Assembly: GCA_029237695.1 (NCBI GenBank)
Contig: JAQRGA010000040.1
Span: 620,001 to 684,000, forward strand
Length of the DNA stretch: 64,000 bases
Direction of reading: 5' to 3'
Origin: Conchocele bisecta
Lineage: Eukaryota; Mollusca; Bivalvia; Lucinida; Thyasiridae
Positions 9,613 to 22,382 of the stretch are shown here, one piece after another. The stretch's first letter is position 1. Each line of letters begins with the position of its first letter. The position numbers and the translations under genes are program-made. The notes below the pieces were generated by a model. That model saw only the letters and a list, made by a program, of their open reading frames with translations, was not told where the DNA came from and did no database searches.

Positions 9613-12600
9613 TTTTCCCGATATGTATTTAGCTTCGAGTTTGCCCCTCTGTATCGGATGTTTCCGATGTGTATTTAGCTTGGAGTTTGGTCCTCTGTAT
9701 GAGATTTTATGATGTGTATTTAGCTTGGAGTTTGCCCCTCTGTCTGAAATGTTTCTGATGTGTATTTAGCTTGGTGTTTGGTCCTCTGTATGAGATATTC
9801 CCGATGTGTATTTAGCTTGGAGTTTGTGTTCCTCTGTATGAGATATTCCCGATGTGTATTTAGCTTGAAGTTTGCCCCTCTGTATGAGATTTTCCTAATG
9901 TGTATTTAGCGGTGGTGTTTGGTTCCTCTGATGAGATATTCCCGATGTGTATTTAGCTTGGAGTTTGTGTTCCTCTGTATGAGATATTCCCGATGTGTAT
10001 TTAGCTTGGAGTTTGCCCTCTGTATGAGATTTTCCTGATGTGTATTTAGCTTGGTGTTTGGTCCTCTGTATGAGATTTTATGATGTGTATTTAGCTTGGA
10101 GTTTGCCCCTCTGTATGAGATTTTCTGATGTGTATTTAGCTTCTGTTTGGTCCTCAGTATGAGTATTCCCGATGTGTATTTAGCTTGGAGTTTGTTTGTG
10201 TTCCTGTATGTAGATATTCCCGATGTGTATTTAGCTTGGAGTTTGCCCTCTGTATGAGATTTTCCTGATGTGTATTTAGCTTGGTGTTTGGTCCTCTGTA
10301 TGAGATTTTATGATGTGTATTTAGCTTGGAGTTTGCCCCTCTGTCTGAGATGTTCCTGATGTGTATTTAGCTTGGTGTTTGGTCCTCTGTATGAGATATT
10401 CCCGATGTGTATTTAGCTTGGAGTTTGTGTTCCTCTGTATGAGATATTCCCGATGTGTATTTAGCTTGAAGTTTGCCCCTCTGTATGAGATTTTCCTAAT
10501 GTGTATTTAGCTTGGTGTTTGGTCCTCTGTATGAGATATTCCCGATGTGTATTTAGCTTGGAGTTTGCCCTCTGTATGAGATTTTCCTGATGTGTATTTA
10601 GCTTGGTGTTTGGTCCTCTGTATGAGATATTCCCGATGTGTATTTAGCTTGGAGTTTGTGTTCCTCTGTATGAGATATTCCCGATGTGTATTTATTAGCC
10701 TTGGAGTTTGCCCTCTGTATGAGATTTTCCTGATGTGTATTTAGCTTGGTGTTTGGTCCTCTGTATGAGATTTTATGATGTGTATTTAGCTTGGAGTTTG
10801 CCCCTCTGTCTGAGATGTTCCTGATGTGTATTTAGCTTGGTGTTTTGGTCCTCTGTATGAGATATTCCCGATGTATTTAGCTTGGAGTTTGTGTTCCTCT
10901 GTATGAGATATTCCCGATGTATTTTAGCTTGAAGTTTGCCCCTCTGTATGAGATTTTCCTAATGTGTATTTAGCTTGGTTGGTGTTTGGTCCTCTGTATG
11001 AGATATTCCCGATGTGTATTTAGCTTGGAGTTTGTGTTCCTCTGTATGAGATATTCCCGATGTGTATTTAGATTGAAGTTTGCCCCTCTGTATGAGATTT
11101 TCCTAATGTGTATTTACCTTGGTGTTTGGTCCTCTGTATGAGATATTCCCGATATGTATTTAGCTTGGAGTTTGTGTTCCTCTGTATGAGATATTCCTGA
11201 TGTGTATTTAGCTTGGAGTTTGCCCTCTGTATGAGATTTTCCTGATGTGTATTTAGCTTGGTGTTTGGTCCTCTGTATGAGATTTTATGATGTGTATTTA
11301 GCTTGGAGTTTGCCCCTCTGTCTGAGATGTTCCTGATGTGTATTTAGCTATTGTTTGGTCCTCTGTATGAGATATTCACGATGTGTATTTAGCTTGGAGT
11401 TTGTGTTCCTCTGTATGAGATATTCCCGATGTGTATTTAGCTTGAAGTTTGCCCCTCTGTATGAGATTTTCCTAATGTGTATTTAGCTTGGTGTTTGGTC
11501 CTCTGTATGAGATATTCCCGATGTGTATATAGCTTGGAGTTTGTGTTCCTCTGTATGAGATATTCCCGATGTGTATTTAGCTTGGAGTTTGCCCTCTGTA
11601 TGAGATTTTCCTGATGTGTATTTAGCTTGGTGTTTGGTCCTCTGTATGAGATTTTATTTTTATGATGTGTATTTAGCTTGGAGTTTGCCCTCTGTATGAG
11701 ATTTTCTAATGGTGTATTTAGCTTGGTGTTTGGTCCTCTGTATGAGATATTCCCGATGTGTATTTAGCTTGGAGTTTGCCCTCTATGAGATTTTCCTGAT
11801 GTGTATTAGCTTGGTGTTTGGTCCTCTGTATGAGATTTTATGATGTGTATTTAGCTTGGAGTTTGCCCCTCTGTCTGAGATGTTCCTGATGTGTATTTAG
11901 CTGGTGTTTGGTTCCCTCTGTATGAGATATTGCCGATGTGTATTTAGCTTGGAGTTTGTGTTCCTCTGTATGAGATATTCCCGATGTGTATTTAGCTTGA
12001 AGTTTTGCCCCTCTGTAGAGATTTTCCTAATGTGTATTTAGCTTGGTGTTTGGTCTCTGTATGAGATATTCCCGATGTGTATTTAGCTTGGAGTTTGTGT
12101 TCCTCTGTATGAGATATTCCCGATGTGGATTTAGCTTGAAGTTTGCCCCTCTGTATGAGATTTTCCTAATGTGTATTTAGCTTGGTGTTTGGTCCTCTGT
12201 ATGAGATATTCCCGATATGTATTTAGCTTGGAGTTTGTGTTCCTCTGTATGAGATATTCCCGATGTGTATTTAGCTTGAAGTTTGCCCCTCTGTAGAGAT
12301 TTTCCTAATGTGTATTTGCTTGGTGTTTGGCCTTTGTATGAGATATTCCCGATGTGTATTTAGCTTGAGTTTGCCCTCTGTATGAGGATTTTTCCTGAGT
12401 GTATTTAGCTTGGTGTTTGGTCCTCTGTATGAGATATTCCCGATGTGTATTTAGCTTGGAGTTTGTGTTCCTCTGTATGAGATATTCCCGATGTGTATTT
12501 AGCTTGGAGTTTGCCGTCTGTATAGAGATTTTCCTGATGTGTATTTAGCTTGGTGTTTGGTCCTCTGTATGAGATTTTATGATGTGTATTTAGCTTGGAG

Positions 12601-15600
12601 TTTGCCCCTCTGTCTGAGATGTTCCTGATGTGTATTTAGCTTGGTGTTTGGTCCTCTGTATGAGATATTCCCGATGTGTATTTAGCTTGGAGTTTGTGTT
12701 CCTCTGTATGAGATATTCCGATGTGTATTTAGCTTGAAGTTTGCCCCTCTGTATGAGATTTTCCTAATGTGTATTTAGCTTGGTGTTTGGTCGTCTGTAT
12801 GAGATATTCCCGATGTGTATTTAGCTTGGAGTTTGTGTTCCTCTGTATGAGATATTCCCGATGTGTATTTAGCTTGAAGTTTGCCCCTCTGTATGAGATT
12901 TTCCTAATGTGTATTTACCTTGGTGTTTGGTCCTCTGTATGAGATATTCCCGATATGTATTTAGCTTGGAGTTTGTGTTCCTCTGTATGAGATATTCCTG
13001 ATGTGTATTTAGCTTGGAGTTTGCCCTCTGTATGTAGATTTTCCTGATGTGTATTTAGCTTGGTTGGTTTGGTTTGGCCTCTGTATGAGATTTTATGATG
13101 TGTATTTAGCTTGGAGTTTGCCCCTCTGTCTGAGATGTTCCTGATGTGTATTTAGCTATTGTTTGGTCCTCTGTATGAGATATTCACGATGTGTATTTAG
13201 CTTGGAGTTTGTGTTCCTCTGTATGAGATATTCCCGATGTGTATTTAGCTTGGAGTTTGCCCTCTGTATGAGATTTTCCTGATGTGTATTTAGCTTGGTG
13301 TTTGGTCCTCTGTATGAGATTTTATGATGTGTATTTAGCTTGGAGTTTGCCCCTCTGTCTGAGATGTTCCTGATGTGTATTTAGCTTGGTGTTTGGTCCT
13401 CTGTATGAGATATTCCCGATGTGTATTTAGCTTGGAGTTTGTGTTCCTCTGTATGAGATATTCCCGATGTGTATTTAGCTTGAAGTTTGCCCCTCTGTAT
13501 GAGATTTTCCTAATGTGTATTTAGCTTGGTGTTTGGTCCTCTGTATGAGATATTCCCGATGTGTATTTAGCTTGGAGTTTGTGTTCCTCTGTATGAGATA
13601 TTCCCGATGTGTATTTAGCTTGAAGTTTGCCCCCCCTCTGTATGAGATTTTTCCTAATGTGTATTTAGCTTGGTGTTTGGTCCTCTGTATGAGATATTCC
13701 CGATATGTATTTAGCTTGGAGTTTGTGTTCCTCTGTATGAGATATTCCTGATGTGTATTTAGCTTGTAGTTTGCCCTCTGTATGAGATTTTCCTGATGTG
13801 TATTTAGCTTGGTGTTTGGTCCTCTGTATGAGATTTTATGATGTGTATTTAGCTTGGAGTTTGCCCCTCTGTCTGAGATGTTCCTGATGTGTATTTAGCT
13901 AGTGTTTGGTCCTCTGTATGAGATATTCACGATGTGTATTTAGCTTGGAGTTTGTGTTTCCTCTGTATGAGATATTTCCCGATGTGTATTTAGCTTGAAT
14001 GTTTGCCCCTCTGTATGAGATTTTCCTAATGTGTATTTAGCTTGGTGTTTGGTCCTCTGTATGAGATATTCCCGATGTGTATATAGCTTGTAGTTTGTGT
14101 TCCTCTGTATGAGATATTCCCGATGTGTATTTAGCTTGGAGTTTGCCCTCTGTATGAGATTTTCCTGATGTGTATTTAGCTTGGTGTTTGGTCCTCTGTA
14201 TGAGATTTTATGATGTGTATTTAGCTTGGAGTTTGCCCCTCTGTATAATATTTTCCCGATGTGTATTTAGCTTGGAGTTTGCCCCTCTGTATGAGATATT
14301 CCCGATGTGTATTTAGCTTGGAGTTTGCCCCTCTGTATGAGATATTCCCGATGTGTATTTAGCTTGGAGTTTGCCCCTTTGTACATGATTTTCCCGATGT
14401 GTATTTAGCTTGGAGTTTGCCCCTCTGTTTGAGATTTTCCTGATGTGTATTTAGCTTGGTGTTAGGTCCTCTGCATGAGATTTTATGATGTGTATTTAGC
14501 TTTGAGTTTGCACCTCTGTATAATATTTTCCCGATGTGTATTTAGCTTGGAGTTGACCCCTCTGTATGAGATATTCCCGAGGTGTATTTAGCTAGGAGTT
14601 TGCCCCTATGTATGAGTTATTCCCGATGTGTATTTAGCTTGGAGTTTGCCCCTTTGTATATGATTTTCCCGATGTGTATTTAGCGTGGAGTTTGCTCCTC
14701 TGTATGAGATATTCCAGATGTGTATTTAGCTTGGAGTTTAACCCTCTGTATGAGATGTTCCCGATGTGTTTTTAGCGTGGAGTTTGTCAATATGTATGAG
14801 ATATTCCTGATGTGTATTTAGTTTTGAGTTTGCCCCTCTGTATATGATTTTCCCGATGTGTATTGAGCTTGGTATTTGCCCCTCTCTATAAGAATTTCCC
14901 GAATGTGAGTTTACCCCTCTGTATGAGATATTCCCGATGTGTATTTAGCTTGGAGTTTACCCCTCTGTATGAGATATTCCCGATGTGTATTTAGCTTGGA
15001 GTTTGCCCCTCTGTATAAGATATTCCCGATGTGTATTTAGCTTGGAGTTTGCCCCTCTGTATAATATTTTCCCGATGTGTATTTAGCTTAGAGTTTGCCC
15101 CTCTATATGATATATTCCCGATGTGTATTTAGCTTGGAGTTTGCCCCTTTGTATATGATTTTCCCGATGTGTATTTAGCTTGGAGTTTTCCCCTCTATAT
15201 GAGATTTTCCTGATGTGTATTTACCATGGTGTTTGGTCCTCTGTATGAGATGTTATGATGTGTATTTAGCTTGGAGTTTGCCCCTCTGTATAATATTTTC
15301 CCGATGTGTATTTAGCTTAGAGTTTGCCGCTCTGTATGAGATATTCTCAATGTGTATTTAGCTTGGAATTTGCCCCTCTGTATGAGATATTCTCGATGTG
15401 TATTTAGCTTGGAGTTTGCCCCTTTGTATATGATTTTCCCGATGTGTATTTAGCGTGGAGATTGCTCCTCTGTATGAGATATTCCCGATGTGTATTTAAC
15501 TTGGAGTTTACCCCTCTGTATGAGATGTTCCCGATGTATATTTAGCTTGGAGTTTGTCAATCTGTATGAGATATTCCCGATGTGTATTTAGTTTGGAGTT

Positions 15601-16803
15601 TGCCCCTCTGTATATGATTTTCCCGATGTGTATTTAGCTTGGAGTTTGGTCCTCTGTATGAGATTTTATGATGTGTATTTAGCTTGGAGTTTGCCCCTCT
15701 GTATAATATTTTCCCGATGTGTATTTGGCTTGGTATTTGCCCCTCTCTATAAGAATTTCCCGAATGTGTAATTAGCTTGGAGTTTGCCCCTCTGTATGAG
15801 ATATTCCCGATGTGTATTTAGCTTGGAGTGTGCCCCTCTGTATGAGATATTCCCGATGTGTATTTAGCTTGGATTTTGCCCCTCTGTATGAGATGTTCCC
15901 GATGTTTATTTAGCTTGGAGTTTGCCCCTCTGTATACGATGTTCCCGATGTGTATTTAGCTTGGAGTTTGCCCCTCTGTATAAGATTTTTCCGATGTGTA
16001 TTTAGCTTGGAGTTTGCCCCTCTGTATGAGATGTTCCCGATGTATATTAAGCTTGGAGCTTGCTCCTTTGTATGAGATATTGCCGATGTGTATTTAGCTT
16101 GGCGTTTGGCCCTATGTATGAGATTTTCCCGATGTATATTTAGCGTGGAGTTTGCCCCTGTGTATAAGATCTTCCCGATGTCTATTTAACTTGCTGTTTG
16201 CCGCTCTGTATGAGATTGTCCCGATGCATATTTAGCTTGGAGTTTGCCCATCTGTATGAGATATTCCCGATGTGTATTTAGCTTTTGAGTTTACCCCTCT
16301 GTGTGAGATATTCCCGATGTGTATTTAGCTTGGAGTTTGCACCTCTGTATGAGATTGTCCCGATGTGTATTTACCTTGGAGTTTACCCCTCTATGTGAGA
16401 TATTCTCAATGTGTATTTAGCTTGGAGTTTGCCCCTCTGTATGCTATATTGTCGATGTGTATTTAGCTTGGAGTTTACCTCTGTTTGTGAGATATTCCCG
16501 ATGTGTATTTAGCTTGGAGTTTGCCCCTCTGTGTGATATTTTCCCGATGTGTATTTAGCTTGGTGTTTGCACCTCTGTATGAGATATTCCCGATGTGTAT
16601 TTAGCTTGGAGTTTGCCCCTCTGTATGAAATATTTCCGATGTGCATTTAGCTTGAAGTTTGCCGCTCTGTATGAAATGTTGACGATGTGTATTTAGCTTG
16701 GACTTTGCCCCTCTGTAGGAGATATTCCCGATGTGTATTTAGCTTGAAGTTTACCCCTCTGTATGAGATATTCCCGATGTGTATTTAGCTTGGAGTTTGC
16801 CCC
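9613..16803. repeat. Large minisatellite, 46 bp unit, about 155 copies
   Basis: The unit is near GATGTGTATTTAGCTTGGAG followed by TTTGCCCCTCTGTATGAGATATTCCC. Because 46 is not divisible by three, the array cannot be a coding repeat. From about 9.7 to 14.2 kb at least six variants (marked by TTTGTGTTCC, GAAGTTTGCCCC, GTGTTTGGTCC, TTTGCCCTC, GATTTTATG and CTGTCTGAGATG) recur in preferred orders, that is, a higher-order structure. From about 14.2 to 16.8 kb the units are mostly the basic type with scattered point changes. The whole array sits in an intron of the Ig gene and is interrupted at 16804. Confidence 0.95.
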
Positions 16804-17256
16804 TGTCACACATCAATTAGAAATGAAGCACTTATTTACAAGATATAAACAGTATTTGCACTGTACAACACGTGTATGATAATAATATTGCTCACTACTT
16901 ATCACCTATGCACTCTCTATGTGACTCCTACAACACCAAACCTCCTACCGTACTCGCATATTAAAATCATACTTGCATATTAATAGTTGGTATATCCTTT
17001 ACAAACACAATCCATTCAGTTTGCAGATAAAGTTAGGCACACATTTATGCAGCCAATGTAGTTCCAATTTAGAAATAAAAAACTGCTCCAGATTCAATAT
17101 TTATCCTCTACCTAACAACACTACATATCTACAACTAAGCCTGGCCATTGTGAAATAATTACACACAAAGTCTTGACCAGAGTGACCATTCCAAATACCG
17201 TTAGTACTCACAGGCACATGGATAAATACTCAATACCATTACATGAGATCGTGACA
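16804..17256. mobile_element. Probable solo LTR inserted in the 46 bp satellite
   Basis: A 453 bp non-satellite segment begins TGTCAC and ends GTGACA. It is flanked on both sides by GCCCC (16799-16803 and 17257-17261), and the satellite resumes in register after it. TG..CA ends with a 5 bp target duplication are the signature of an LTR retrotransposon, and the size fits a solo LTR left by recombination. There is no coding potential, as expected. The right-hand GCCCC is also satellite sequence, which is why the target can be read. Alternative: a small DNA element with very short inverted ends. Confidence 0.6.
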
Positions 17257-17261
17257 GCCCC

Positions 17262-17395
17262 TTTGTATGAGATGTGCCCGATATGTATTTAGCTTGGGGT
17301 TTGCACGTCTGTATGAGACATTGCCAATGCGTATTTAGCTTGGACTTTGCCCTCCGTAAGAGTTTTATATGGGAGTTTGCTCCTCTTTATGAGAT
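17262..17395. repeat. Tail of the 46 bp satellite after the insertion
   Basis: About three degraded units continue the array beyond the inserted segment (ATATGTATTTAGCTTGGGG, then GCGTATTTAGCTTGGAC) and fade out near 17395. Confidence 0.85.
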
Positions 17396-17469
17396 TCGCT
17401 GTCTTATCACACTTCCATCACACTCCGCTAAAGATTCCGGAAAACAGGCAATATTTTCTATAAATGTGT

Positions 17470-17690
17470 ATCTGCCTGGAAAAATGGGGCTTGTGGGATT
17501 TGTTGTCAGTGTCGCTCCTGATCATATAGCACACCCCTGTCACCTGATAACTAGCTATGCTGATTATTATGTTTCATTGATGGAATGGTGAACAGTGAAG
17601 AACTTGATCATCCTGTGCATCCTGGATCTACACTGGTCGCAAAGCTCATAAGCCATATTTCTCCAGTCACCACCATAAATGATGAACCAA
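17470..17690. mobile_element. MITE-like element, diverged copy
   Basis: This shares its left part (ATGGGGCTTGTGGGATTTGT, then GCTCCTGATCATATAGCACAC) and right part (GATCTACACTGGTC, then a complement of GTGACTG) with 54003-54248, which has clear inverted ends. Its own ends are degraded. Confidence 0.5.
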
Positions 17691-18233
17691 GTTAAAATAC
17701 TAATTTGGAGTGCCACATAAATATATTCTCTGAAACTTAATTTTTTATATATCTATAAAAGCTATACATGTACCAGAGCATTGAAATACATTTCAAACAA
17801 TTATCCAAAACGTGTAACAAGGCATAAAGGCTCATACATGGGCCAAGCCTGATACTCACCATGTCCACGCCTATATGATAACCATACAGGTAGTAACACA
17901 ATACCGTAGTTGTCAACGCTCGTCAGCTCGGTCACTCATTCACCAGTTACGAGAACCTGAGAAACATGTAGCACATGACTACATGCTAGCGTACTTGCTG
18001 AAACATCCATTGAGTCTCTCGATTGACGTTATATTTAAGAATGATGATAATAAATAGATCCATACATATTGTCATATTGTTTTCAATGGTCAGTTTGACA
18101 GGTACGATAATCCCATGTTGTCAGTCAAGCTTTTCAGCAAGGTGTCAAAATGGTGGCGTGTCGAGGCAAAGTCGAAAACAAATGATTTCAGAAACGTATC
18201 TGCCTATTTTGCAAATCCTATCTACAGTGAACA

Positions 18234-18251
18234 CCCTAACCCTAACCCTAA
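18234..18251. repeat. Three CCCTAA telomere-type hexamers
   Basis: CCCTAA is repeated exactly three times. This is the metazoan telomere unit on the C-rich strand, but three copies can occur by chance or by break repair. It is not a chromosome end, because ordinary sequence continues on both sides. Confidence 0.6.
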
Positions 18252-19274
18252 TCCATTACCTGTCTGTAGTGACAGGAAATGAAAAACAAAGGTTAGATTG
18301 TGTATACAGGGATCCTCCAGATTAACTGACAAAAATGACAGTTTGTTTACGATATTTTTCTTAAAATCGAAGCTACGGGCATAACATTTTCACAGAACAA
18401 TCCTCGGATCTAGCTTTCTCAACGCATGTAAACTATTTAGCAAAATGTGCCATCTGACTAACAATTGGGTCATATTATCAGTCGTAAGATTGCCCCAAAA
18501 TTAAAATCGACAATCACTTATCCGGTATACTCGTCTTATAACTTCTATCCTCACCTTGAAATCATAATTGTATCGCCTGCACACCAGTGTAAACAGCATT
18601 GTGTAATTCTGCAGAAAAAAACAGTCCCCCTTCGCTTCTTGGAATTTATTGCATTTCTACAACTCAGCAATGACGCAATGGGCGCACTCGATTGCGTCCC
18701 CGCATGACGTTTGACGTAGTAAACAACTTCTGGACAGAGTTGGGGAATGTATTCAACACATTTTACTGACATGTTCACCATGTCGATATATTATTCACAC
18801 TGGCATGCAAACAGCAAGCACCTGCGTGACTTAGATGTATTCTTTGCAAAATCGAATCCAAAGAATGTGCTGAATTAACAGGTATTTTCATTTGTCCGAT
18901 AAACTGATTGTCCGGATAGCTGGTATGACCCTTGTAATTGTATATGTTGGGTTGATGTTGTGCGATATACATACTGTCATGACAGCAAACTGTTTGGGGA
19001 CATGTTACTCTTACGTTTTGCATCCACCATAAATCAGCATACATACATACATCACTTACATGTTTATGTTTTGGAATCTGCGGTATGACATATAACCCTC
19101 AGTTGAATTTAGATTCAGACGGGCAGTAGGACAATATGTTGACTCTAAAATAACAATAACTTAATGCAATGCATGTTTTACATAGCATGTGCACTGTGAT
19201 GAGCACTTGTCACAGGTCTTTACAAATATGCCTGAATCTAAGTCTTATGTTCTCACTTTATGCTCGTTATGTCA

Positions 19275-21856
19275 CAATAACGGAAGGCGCTTCGACTACT
19301 GCCCTGACGTGTATGACCACCAGTATAATGTAGATATCATCATAGTTACATTACAGGACTGCACCATGGTCTCGATCCCAGGTAGAGACATCGCAGTAAC
19401 GGTAGGCGCCCCCGACTGCCCTGACGTGTACGGCCACCAGTATAATGTAGATATCGCCGTGGTTACATTACAGACAGCACTGTGGCCGCGATCCCAGGTA
19501 GAGACGTCGAAGTAACAGAGGGTGCCCCGACTACTGTCCTGACGTGTATGGTCACCAGTATAGTGTAGATATCACAGTAGTTGCATTACAGACAGCACCG
19601 TGGTCTCGATCCCAGGTAGAGACGTCACACTAATGGAGGGTGCCCAGACTACTGCCCTGGCGTGTATACCCACCAGTATAGTGTATATATCACCGTGGTT
19701 ACAATGCAGACAGCACAGTGGCCGCGATCCCAGGTAGAAGCATCGCAGTAACGGAGGGCGCATCGACTACTGCCATGACGTATATGACCACCAGTAGATA
19801 TCACCATATTTACATTACAGACAGCACCGTGGCCGCGATCCCAGGTAAAGATGTCACAGTAACGGAGGCGACTACTGTCCTGACGTGCATGGCCAACAAT
19901 ATAATGTAGATACCACCATAGTTACATTACAGACAGTACTGTGGCCGCGATCCCAGATAGAGACGTCGCAGTAACGGAGGGCGCCCGACTACTGTCCTCA
20001 CGTGTATGGCCACCGGTATAATATATATATAATCATAGTTACATTACAGACAGCACCGTGGCCGCGATCCCAGTTAAAGACGTCATAATGACGAAGGGCG
20101 CCCAGACTACTGCCCTGGCGTGTATTGCCATCAGTATAGTGTACATATCACAGTAGTTACATTACAGACAGCACCGTGGTCTCGGTCCCAGGTAGAGACG
20201 TCGCTGTAAAGGAGGGCGCCCGACTACTGCCCAGGCGTGTATGGCCACCAGTATAATGTAGGTATCACAGTAGTTACATTACAGACAGCACCTTGGCCGC
20301 GATTCCATGTAGAGACATAGCAGTAACCGAGGGCGCACCGACTACTGCCCAGACGTGTATGACCAACAGTATAATGTAGATATCACCATAATTACATTAC
20401 AGACAACACCGTGGTCTCGAACCCAGGTAGAGACGTCGCAGTAACGGAGGGCGCATCGACTACTGTCATGACGTGTATGGTCACCGGCATAATGTATGGC
20501 CACCAATATAATGTAGATGTCACCATAGTTACATTACAGACAGTACCGTGGCCGCGATCCCATATAGAGACGTCGCAGTAACGGAGGGCTCCCCGACTAC
20601 TGTCCTGACGTTTATGACCAACAATATAATGCAGATATCACCATAGTTACATTACAGACAGCACCGTAGCCGCGATCCCAGGTAGAGACGTCGCAGTAAC
20701 GGAGGGCGCCCCGACTACTGCCCTGACGTGTATGGTCATCAGTATACTGTAAATATCATAGTAGTTACATTACAGACAGCACCGTGGTCTCGATCCCTGG
20801 TAGAGACGTCGCAGTAACGGAGGGCGCCCCGACTACTGCCCTGACGTGTATGGCCACCAGTATAATGCAGATATCACAGTAGTTACATTACAGACAGCAC
20901 CGTGGCCGCGATCCCAGTTAGAGACGTTGCAGTAACGGAGGGCGCCCCGACTACTGCCCTGACGTGTATGACGAACAGTATAATATATATATCACCATAA
21001 TTACATTACAGACAGCACCGTGGCCGCGATCCCAGGTAGAGACGTCGCAGTAACGGAGGGCGCACCGACTACTGCCCTGACGTGTATGACGAACAGTATA
21101 ATATAGATATCACCATAATTACATTACAGACAGCACCGTTGTCTTGATCCCAGGTAGAGACGTCGCAGTAACGGAGGGCGCCCCGACTAATGTCCTGACG
21201 TGTATGGTCACCGGCATAATGTATATATCACCATAATTACATTACAGATAGCACCGTGGTCTCGATCCCAGGTAGAGACGTCGCAGTAACAGAGGGCGCC
21301 CCGACTACTACCCTGGCGTGTATGGCCAATAGTATAATGTAGATCTCACGGTAGTTAAATTACTGACAGCACCGTGGCCGCGATCCCAGGTAGAGACGTC
21401 GCATTAACGGAGGGCGCACCGACTACTACCCTGGCGTGTATGGCCAATAGTATAATGCAGATATCACAGTAGTTAAATTACTGACAGCACCGTGGCCGCG
21501 ATCCCAGGTAGAGACGTCGCATTAACGGAAGGCGCCCCGACTACTGCCTTGACGTGTATGACGAACAGTATAATATATATATCACCATAATTACATTACA
21601 GACAGCACCGTTGTCTTGATCCCAGGTAGAGACGTCGCAGTAACGGAGGGCGCCCCGAATAATGTCACGTGTACTGCCACCAGTATAATCGTGTACTGCC
21701 ACCAGTATAATGTAGTTATCACCGTGGTTAAATTACAGACAGGGCCGTAGCCGCGATCCCAGGTAGAGACGTCACAATAACAGAGGGCGCCCCGACTACT
21801 TTCCTGACGTGTACGGCCACCAATATAATGTAGATATCACCTCGGTTATATTACAG
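19275..21856 (+). repeat. ~117 bp minisatellite made of the 5' part of an Ig exon and its acceptor (about 22 units)
   Basis: Each unit contains an acceptor-like TTACATTACAG, then a copy of the beginning of the Ig exon that follows at 21857: GATCCCAGGTAGAGAC, GTAACGGAGGGCGCCCCGAC and CCTGACGTGTATGGCCA. A short AT-rich linker (AGTATAATGTAGATATCACC) closes it. Translated, a unit reads like AAIPGRDVAVTEGAP then LTCMATSIM and stops at the TAG in the linker. The copy therefore covers the first strands up to the first Ig Cys but never the Trp or the second Cys. Units differ by scattered substitutions. The last unit runs into the intact exon. No unit could act as a full Ig exon; each could act as a decoy acceptor. 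Confidence 0.85.
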
Positions 21857-22144
21857 ACAGGGCGGTGGCTTCAATCCCAGGTGGAAACATGACAGTAGCG
21901 GAGGGCCCCCCGACTACTGGCCTGACGTGTACGGCCAACAGTAAGCAGGCCACCACCTTTACCTGGTACAAGGACAACCAGGCTACACCACTGACGGGTG
22001 GACCGGGGACCGGGATCGGCAACCAGTGGACGTACACGTACAATATCCCGGATGTACATCGCGGTCACGCCAGCCGGTATCGGTGTCAGGTCGATAACGG
22101 AGTCGGCTCAGCGGGCACCGCGGACATGGAGCTGATCGTGCAGT
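21857..22144 (+). CDS. Immunoglobulin-domain exon, intact; parent-like copy of the adjacent minisatellite
   Basis: The exon follows TTATATTACAG and precedes GTAAGT, is phase 1 at both ends and 288 bases long (96 codons). Ig features: Cys in GLTCTANSKQ, Trp in FTWYKDNQAT, and second Cys in RYRCQVDNGVGSAGT, ending in MELIVQ. It shares the NGVGS turn with the exon at 8908 and probably belongs to the same gene, although 12.6 kb of intron lies between. Its first ~70 bases and acceptor are the sequence amplified in the arrays on both sides (19275-21856 and 22383-22865). Confidence 0.8.
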
Positions 22145-22382
22145 GTAAGTTGCTGTCCACCTCTCTGTCACAGTTGTGTGTTAGACGTGTTTGTGCAGTT
22201 CTGCAGTACAGATTACACTAAATTAATGTACGCACTGAATGAGTTGCTGAATCACGATATGTTTAAATAAATGTATTTTTGTTAATTGCATATTCATTTA
22301 GGAATATGTTGGATTACGATTATTTGTTACAAATTGTGTTTTGTTAACCAGACGTGCATTGTTCACATAATCTATTTATTTT

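Larger units (their letters stand above)
17396..19274. other. Intron DNA, no exon seen
   Basis: No Ig exon or other gene is recognisable. It holds a MITE-like copy (17470-17690) and a short telomere-like run (18234-18251). Near 19117-19146 a sequence complementary to GAGTCAACATATTGTCC lies with GCCCGTCTG; it matches one end of the palindromic element at 62450. Confidence 0.5.

Noticed and set aside
13515..13751. Open frame with LCMRYSRCVFSLEF repeats
   Set aside because: It arises from the 46 bp satellite; the unit is not a multiple of three and the frame opens only by chance.
18234..18251. Chromosome end or telomere fusion
   Set aside because: Only three hexamers, all in one orientation, in otherwise ordinary sequence.
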